Assembly: GCA_905250115.1 (NCBI GenBank)
Contig: CAJNOI010000062.1
Coordinates: 42,249-106,248, forward strand
DNA: 64,000 bases
Reading direction: 5' to 3'
From: Adineta steineri
Taxonomy: Eukaryota; Rotifera; Eurotatoria; Adinetida; Adinetidae
Every line of letters begins with the position of its first letter. Positions within the stretch are counted from its first letter, which is position 1. The notes under the pieces were generated by a model. The model worked only from the letters and a program-made list of their open reading frames with translations. It was not told the DNA's origin and made no database searches. Below are positions 58,824 through 64,000 of the stretch, piece by piece. The position numbers and the translations under genes were made by a program.

Positions 58824-60522
58824 ATGACTATACAATTTCATCCATGGAATATTATTACAATAATTGAAAAAAAAAAGAATCTTCTGACAAGAAACGAAAT
58901 ATCACAAATGCTGGAATATTTAAGGATGATTTTACAAATATCTCCAGCACGAAAATATGTCATTAGATGCTTAACCAACTATACTGATATTATTTTTGGT
59001 AAAGCATCAATTATCAATGATAAATTCAACTATGATATATTTATATAAAAAAAATGTCATACAAGAATATTGGAAATTTCTTCATTGCAACATAATTGAT
59101 TTAGGGCATGTCAAATTTTGTATGCCAGAAAATTTCCAAATTAAATTATTATTAGGTAAATATAAGTTTTAATAGTAGTTAAAAAAATCAGTAAGAGATC
59201 ACATTTGTTTTAAAAAAAATTTTTTTTTCAAAATTTATATAGGTTAGTAAAATTTCATTTGTTTCCTTTATGATGACAACAAAAACAAAAAATATTTACC
59301 ACAACGTAGTGATTGGCGATATCATGTCTCCTAAAAAATTGAAAAAGATTCGCATAGGAAAAATCCTTCACCTTACATAGAATTCTTTCTAATTTACACA
59401 AATAATAACTGAAACGTTATATCTAAATATTTTTTCTTAATATCTTGATTTAAAATTAGATTTAAGTGAATATTTAAATCAAAGAATAATATATAACTAA
59501 GAAGTTATATGTAGTTTTTTCTTGGATATTTTAAATTTAAAATCTGATTTAGATAAAAAGCCAAATTAAAGAGTAAAATATGACTCAAAAGTCATGCCTA
59601 GGTGTTTTTTTCTTATAGTGTCTTAATTTAAAATTTGATTTAAATGAAAATATAAATCAAAGAGAGTACCATTAGATAAAAATTTCCAGCTCTATGAAAC
59701 ACTACGTTTTGTTATTCGAAATAAGAAAAACGAGATATTTCGCACCAACCGTTTTACGAATTTTATTCATTTTTTTCTAGGAAGAGGTGCAAATGGCATG
59801 GTATATCTGATTGAGTATGCAAATATTCAATATGCAATGAAAATTTCCAATACAAGATCGAGAAAAGAGTATGAAATAGCTGAACAAATGAAAAACTATA
59901 TACAAGAACATCAATTAGATGCCTCCAATATTAACTTAATACAGATGCTCGATGTACAAGGGTTTATTCTATCAAGACCAGTTGGACAAGTATTGAAAAA
60001 AATGCATTTTTGTAAAAAAAAATATGTTATTCAAATACTTAAACAACTGGTCATCGGCCATAAGCTTGGACTTGTACATCGGGATGTTCGACCACATAAT
60101 GTGATTATATTTAATGATGAACATATTTATTTAATCGATTGGAATCATCGACACATCATGGTTTCAAGGGTCAATATGAAGGTGCATTCATAACAGTATC
60201 TACAACTGTATTAGAGGAATATGAGTCAACACGCAGAAAACAAGTTTCAGCGTATTATGCTGACGATCATGTTTCAATTATTTACATGACTTTGATATTA
60301 AAATGTGCAAAAGACGAATAATCTGCATTGAAACAATACGCACATGCTAGTTCCGCCGGTCAATTAATTGTACAACGTCGAGAAATTCTTCAAAAACGTT
60401 TTCCAAAAACAATCATAGATCATATACATAGAATTGAACGTGAACGCGCCAATTTAGTGGATATAGATGATCTATATAATCGTTGTGAAAAAATAATCGA
60501 CGAATGCATAAACATTATCTAG
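58824..60522 (+). pseudogene. Protein-kinase-like gene, copy 1 (frameshifted)
   Basis: Exon 1 (58824-59155) encodes about 110 residues, with a one-base frame change near 59045. It ends ...FQIKLLLG and splices over a 625-bp intron to exon 2 at 59781 (RGANGMVYLIEYANIQYAMKISN), reconstituting the glycine loop GRGANGMVY and the AMK lysine. Further on come the catalytic loop VHRDVRPHNVI and LIDWN in the DFG position (about 60072-60141). A frame change follows after LIDW (about 60140), and an in-frame TAA at 60319-60321 separates the C-terminal 64 codons (60328-60522, ending DECINII). Three lesions mean it is a pseudogene unless they are assembly errors; copy 3 shows the undisturbed frame after DW. 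No close kinase family is assigned. Confidence 0.75.
59455..59690. repeat. Diverged tandem repeats in the kinase-like intron
   Basis: About 2.5 units of roughly 85-95 bp, each containing TTTAAAAT(T/C)(T/A)GATTTA and AAATCAAAGA(A/G)TA followed by a short AACT-AAGTTAT hairpin-like segment. The same units recur upstream of copy 3 (61955-62100), showing that intron and exons were duplicated together. Confidence 0.6.
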
Positions 60523-60800
60523 TTCAACAAGATTTCTTTTTCGAGATATCTAGAAGCTTTTTATTCTTTATTTGAAAAAGTAGATAAAATGCATATGTTC
60601 AATATTATATTGACATATACATGACAAATTCCATCAAAATTCTACAGAGCATATCTTATGATCAAACACACTTTGCAAGTCTTACTTTATCAAAATAATT
60701 AACTAAAAACTCCATTCGTATGAATAATCATCAATTTTAATTTTCATTGTTTTCATTCGCACAAATATTATTGGATTTGTTTGTTGATTTTTAACTAATT

Positions 60801-61029
60801 GGAAAAATGAAGAATTATATAAGTGACCAACAATCAGATGAAGAACATGTTAAATTAATTAACATGTTCAATATCCAAGGGTTTTATTCTATCAAGACCC
60901 ATCGGAAGAATAGTGAAAAAAAATTATTCATCTCAATAGAAATATATTACTCAAATTTTTAAACAATTGATCAATGGTCATAAACTTGGACTTGTTCATC
61001 AGAATATTCGATTATATAATTTCATAACA
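60801..61029 (+). pseudogene. Protein-kinase-like gene fragment, copy 2
   Basis: Reads KMKNYISDQQSDEEHVKLINMFNIQG, then in other frames ILSRPIG and QLINGHKLGLVHQNIRLYN, matching the middle of copy 1 (MKNYIQEHQ..., ILSRPVG, QLVIGHKLGLVHRDVRPHN). Frame changes and a stop interrupt it, and both ends of the domain are missing. The sequence after 61029 is unrelated. Confidence 0.75.
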
Positions 61030-61509
61030 CCCAGGCTAAAAATAACGGCAACATAAACGACCGCGAACGGTGTAAAAACGGTAAGAATTAATCCAGTAAT
61101 ACAACGTTTTCTATGGTCGGAATACTTGTCCTGTGTTACTCTACTATTATATCAAACGGAATTCGGTTAAGAAGCGACAGGTAAGTTTACTTTAAATAAA
61201 GACGAGTTCGTTTAGTATTTTGAAAACTGCGGATGAACGTTTTCTATAGAAACAGGAATTGATGAATGTGTCACAATATAATATTGAAACCGAAATAAGA
61301 GACTGAACTCAATTAGAAATTGTACCACCAAAATATAAATGCCCTTTCGTAGCAATTAGTAATTAAATTTTTCGCCACAAGAAATGTATTGATTTCTTGA
61401 AAATAATTTATTAGCTACACTATCTAGATTTTATTAGAACAATAGTTATTCAATATTAAGATAAAATAAAACCACAAGAGTAGATAAATCATTTGTTCTG
61501 GATAAAAAA

Positions 61510-61790
61510 AAGAAATATGAACTTGTTTATTTATTTAATGAATACTTTTCTAAAATAGGTTTTGATAAATTAGTGAACTCGATATTTATAACTTTGTTTG
61601 TGTAACTGTATATGGAGATGAAACAAAGCTTTCAGATTTAATTCGATCACAAAATTCTAAATCAAAATCAGATAAACGTATTAAAAAACATATTTATTCA
61701 ATAAAGTCCAATTGTGAAACATTAGAAGAGTTTATTGGAACTGACAATATGATTATTCCAGATCCAACTGAAGATTTTAAAGAAAACAAG
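61510..61790 (+). pseudogene. Unidentified coding remnant cut by a TGTGGG-type island
   Basis: An open stretch of about 65 codons (from about 61600: CVTVYGDETKLSDLIRSQ ... GTDNMIIPDPTEDFKEN) has coding-like composition. Just upstream, LFNEYFSKIGFDKLVNS sits in another frame, suggesting a frameshift. It stops where the repeat island at 61791 begins. No family is recognised. Confidence 0.4.
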
Positions 61791-61871
61791 AGGGATGGTG
61801 GGTGTAAGCGTTGGTAGATGTGTGTTGTTCTTATCACAGCCACATCTATAACCATACCCACACTCACACCC
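61791..61871. repeat. TGTGGG-type inverted island
   Basis: Left arm AGGGATGGTGGGTGTAAGCG, with GTAGATGTGTGTTG following. Right arm CACAGCCACATCTATAACC and ATACCCACACTCACACCC. The inner parts GTAGATGTG/CACATCTA also pair, so nearly the whole 80 bp could fold on itself. Confidence 0.7.
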
Positions 61872-61954
61872 GTTTCCGATGGTCGGAATGTTCGTCCTAA
61901 GTTCACTTGATCTATCTTTCAATTCCAATCAGATATAGTGGATTATTATTTGAT

Positions 61955-62100
61955 ATCTTAATTTTAAATCTAATTCGAATGAAAATTTAAATCAAAGAAT
62001 AAAATATAACTCAAAAGTTATCTTCAAATGTTTTTCTTTTGTATATTCTAAATTTAGAATCTCGTTTAAATCAAAATTTAAACTAAACAATATACCATTA
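61955..62100. repeat. Second copy of the kinase-like intron repeats
   Basis: Units with TTTAAATCTAATTCGAATGAAAATT and AAATCAAAGAATAAAATATAAC match those at 59455-59690 and precede the copy 3 exon at the same relative position. Confidence 0.6.
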
Positions 62101-62204
62101 AATATAACTGTTCAAGCTTGATTAAACACTGTATTTTGTTCATCAAAATGAGGAAAATGAAAAATTCGGTAGGGTCCTTTATTCGAATTTTATTCGTTTT
62201 TTAG

Positions 62205-62834
62205 GAAGAGGTGCAAATGGTATGGTTTATCAAATTGAACATCAGAATATTAAATATGCGTTCAAAATTTCAAATAAAAAATCAACAAAGAAATATTAAA
62301 TTAATAAACACGTTTAATATACAAGGTTTTATTCTATCAAGACCAGTTGAAATATCAAAAAAAAGCAGAGAATTTCTAGTCGGAATACTGCTTCTACTTC
62401 ATGTGATTACCGATGTGTTCCTGCGCGATCCGATGGTCGTAATGTTCGACCTAGGTATAATTTAAGAATATTTAATGATAAAGATGATTATTTAATCGAC
62501 TGGGATTCATCAACATGTAATGGTTTAAAAGTCAATATGAAGGAGCATTTATAACAGCATCAACGTCTGTACTGGCTGAGTATGAACTAACACGTGACAA
62601 ACAAGTTTCAGCTTATTATACTGATGATTATATATCAATCATATATATGATATTAATACTGAATTGTATAAATTAAAACAATATAGTTATGTTAGTTTTA
62701 CCGGTCGACGTTATCTAAAACAAATCATAGACTGTCTATATGAAATTGAACATAAACGCCCTAGTTTAATAAATATAGATGATCTTTGTAATCGATGTGA
62801 ACAAATAAATGAAGAATGCATAAACTTCATTTAG
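62205..62834 (+). pseudogene. Protein-kinase-like gene, copy 3 (rearranged)
   Basis: Begins after a splice acceptor with RGANGMVYQIEHQNIKYAFKISN, then breaks (stop at about 62299). ILSRPVEISKK is followed by about 90 bp of unrelated sequence, then RNVRPRYNLRIFND, LIDWDSSTCNGLKSQYEGAFITAS, a frame-consistent stretch to LILNCIN, and a last segment ending NEECINFI. The DW region keeps the frame lost in copy 1. Internal stops and a replaced centre make it non-functional. Confidence 0.75.
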
Positions 62835-63050
62835 TTTGATAACATTTCTTTTTTTTTATACATATACAAGACTTTTTTTCTTTAATTTGTAGTTTGTTCT
62901 TTATTTAAAAATAAATAAATAAGATGAATATGTTCAATATTTTATTTACATGGATATAACAAATTCTATGGGAAATTTTATACAGAATATCTTGTGATCG
63001 AACACATTTCACAAGTCCAACTTTATTAGACTGATTAAGTGAAGGTCGAA

Positions 63051-63083
63051 AAGGGTGAGTGTGTAAAATGAAGAGAGCACCCT
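63051..63083. repeat. Short TGTGGG-type island remnant
   Basis: AAGGGTGAGTGTG and GAGCACCCTTG face each other across about 12 bp. Degenerate but in the same layout. Confidence 0.35.
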
Positions 63084-63427
63084 TGCGGCTACAAAGTCAG
63101 TTTAATTCTTCAACTTTCAAATGATAATGCTAATGTTTTGGTAAGAAGGTGATTTCAGTGTTCTATGCCAATCTTTCGGTATATGACAAATAAGTCTCAT
63201 TCTATTATTTCACTATGTATTTTGTGATCTAACTCTCGGTTCTGGATTTAAATCTATTATAGTATTTGTGACTTTAAAATGTGTTCATTTATCTACATAT
63301 ATTCATTTCATTATCTACATCACGTTAACCATGAAATAAAACAACGATGCATGTTTTCTGTAATCTAAGTTAAGAATAACTAAGAAAATGAATGGATTAA
63401 ATGTCAGTGTATTTTTTCTGCTTCGCA

Positions 63428-63511
63428 TCTTGAACGTGTGAGTGTGGGTATAAATATAGTGATAAATATAATATTAATTAGCCATCCACACCCACGCCCA
63501 CTCTCAAGATT
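63428..63511. repeat. TGTGGG-type inverted island with ATCTTGA/TCAAGAT edges
   Basis: Starts ATCTTGAACGTGTGAGTGTGGG and ends CCACACCCACGCCCACTCTCAAGAT, with an AT-rich centre of about 35 bp. The ATCTTGA and TCAAGAT edges are exact inverse copies, giving the clearest view of the unit boundaries. Confidence 0.75.
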
Positions 63512-63771
63512 GTAAACTCATCCTTTATGTGGACAAGTCGTATATGGTCTATATTTTTTATTGAAATTTATATAGTAAAGATTGATGTAATAACATACGG
63601 ATTGATAGTATGAATAGCGTAAAAAAAATTTTAAAGCGAGAAGGTACGATAAATGATAGTAGATTACAACAAAATACCAAAAATCACACAAAAATTTGGA
63701 AATCTGTTATTTTTCTTTGTCATTTTTCTTTGTCATTTTTTTATATAAATCATTTTAAAAATACTCCATCT
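63512..63771. other. 3' flank of the right-edge gene
   Basis: Short AT-rich stretch following the last island; the + strand open frame across 63610-63825 overlaps the minus-strand gene and is not called. Confidence 0.4.
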
Positions 63772-64000
63772 TCAGTTTTGTCTGACTCTTTCTTCAAATG
63801 TAATGTTTGTTCTATGAGGATCTAAATATTTAATTGTCAATTGAGTTGGAAACAACTTCTTAATTTCGAAAAATCTTTGACTCAATGAAAGTTCCCATGA
63901 CCAAAGTTCTACATTCCATTTATCTTTCAATGCTATCTCTACGACATTTAAAAAACCGCCTCGATTATAGTTCGTATTTCCATCGCCAGTAACCAAAACA
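63772..64000 (-). CDS. C-terminal part of a probable NYN-domain protein, cut by the window edge
   Basis: The frame stays open to the right edge, so the 5' part is outside. The visible about 76 residues read VLVTGDGNTN ... GGFLNVVEIALKDKWNVELWSWELSLSQRFFEIKKLFPTQLTIKYLDPHRTNITFEE. The pattern 'LVTGDGN ... F..VVE.AL..GW.VELWSW..SLS' is that of NYN (PIN-like nuclease) domains of the limkain/MARF1 type, with an Asp in TGD at the metal site. A frame start at 63996 is an internal Met, not a supported start. Family assignment is from pattern recall. Confidence 0.55.
   Translation of the reverse strand, partial: VLVTGDGNTNYNRGGFLNVVEIALKDKWNVELWSWELSLSQRFFEIKKLFPTQLTIKYLDPHRTNITFEERVRQN

Noticed and set aside
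1..64000. CRISPR arrays, operons, bacterial ribosome binding sites, tRNA or rRNA genes
   Set aside because: None seen. The DNA is eukaryotic with spliced genes; no tRNA B-box context with a foldable cloverleaf was recognised by eye, though a dedicated scan was not possible.

Overview
The window is nuclear DNA from a small invertebrate animal, most probably a bdelloid rotifer (Rotaria/Adineta/Philodina type). The genes are metazoan (caveolin, SHC, complexin, PTPN9, BAZ2, CIMIP1). Introns are mostly 45-70 bp with GT/AG ends, intergenic DNA is very AT-rich, and there is an intronless orphan 7TM receptor. Short interstitial TGTGGG-like tracts are scattered in the gene-poor ends, and TGTGGG is the telomeric repeat reported for bdelloids. 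The organism call is an inference; no marker gene here settles it. All gene models below were spliced by hand, and exon phases were checked for closure.

Layout. 1-5.4 kb is gene-poor: a degenerate tandem repeat, a complete internally deleted hAT element with an 8-bp target duplication, and TGTGGG-type inverted islands. 5.5-13.6 kb is a dense block: MARVEL protein (+), U1 snRNA (+), orphan secreted protein (-), caveolin (+), a broken U1 copy, eEF1-gamma (-), SNRNP27 (+) and COQ4 (+). 13.6-17.2 kb is a microsatellite-rich gap before a 20-exon BAZ2-type chromatin gene (17.2-24.9 kb). 25-32 kb holds a small inverted-repeat element, a secreted sphingomyelinase-like enzyme (-), a divergent hnRNP K-like protein (+) with a pogo/mariner-type element in an intron, an orphan disordered protein (+) and a secreted LURP-one protein (-). 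33.6-38.7 kb is one 10-exon PTPN9 homologue (-). 40.9-42.7 kb is SHC (-), 44.5-46.9 kb complexin (-), 48.6-49.1 kb CIMIP1 (-), 49.8-51.2 kb GTP cyclohydrolase I (+), 51.9-52.9 kb a GPCR (-) and 54.8-56.4 kb a multicopper oxidase (-). From 56.4 kb to the end the window again becomes gene-poor, with TGTGGG-type islands, a small inverted-repeat element, a hAT end, and three decaying copies of a protein-kinase-like gene. The 5' part of an NYN-like gene lies beyond the right edge.

Functional themes. The genes are mostly unrelated neighbours, as is usual for a eukaryotic contig. There are splicing components (U1 RNA, SNRNP27, an hnRNP K relative), signalling proteins (PTPN9, SHC, GPCR), membrane or vesicle proteins (MARVEL, caveolin, complexin), and redox or cofactor enzymes (COQ4, GCH1, multicopper oxidase). 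The strongest novelty candidates are the TGTGGG-type inverted islands, the hnRNP K relative whose three KH domains all lack the GXXG loop, a complexin alternative first exon, an SHC without Grb2-type tyrosines, and the decaying kinase array.
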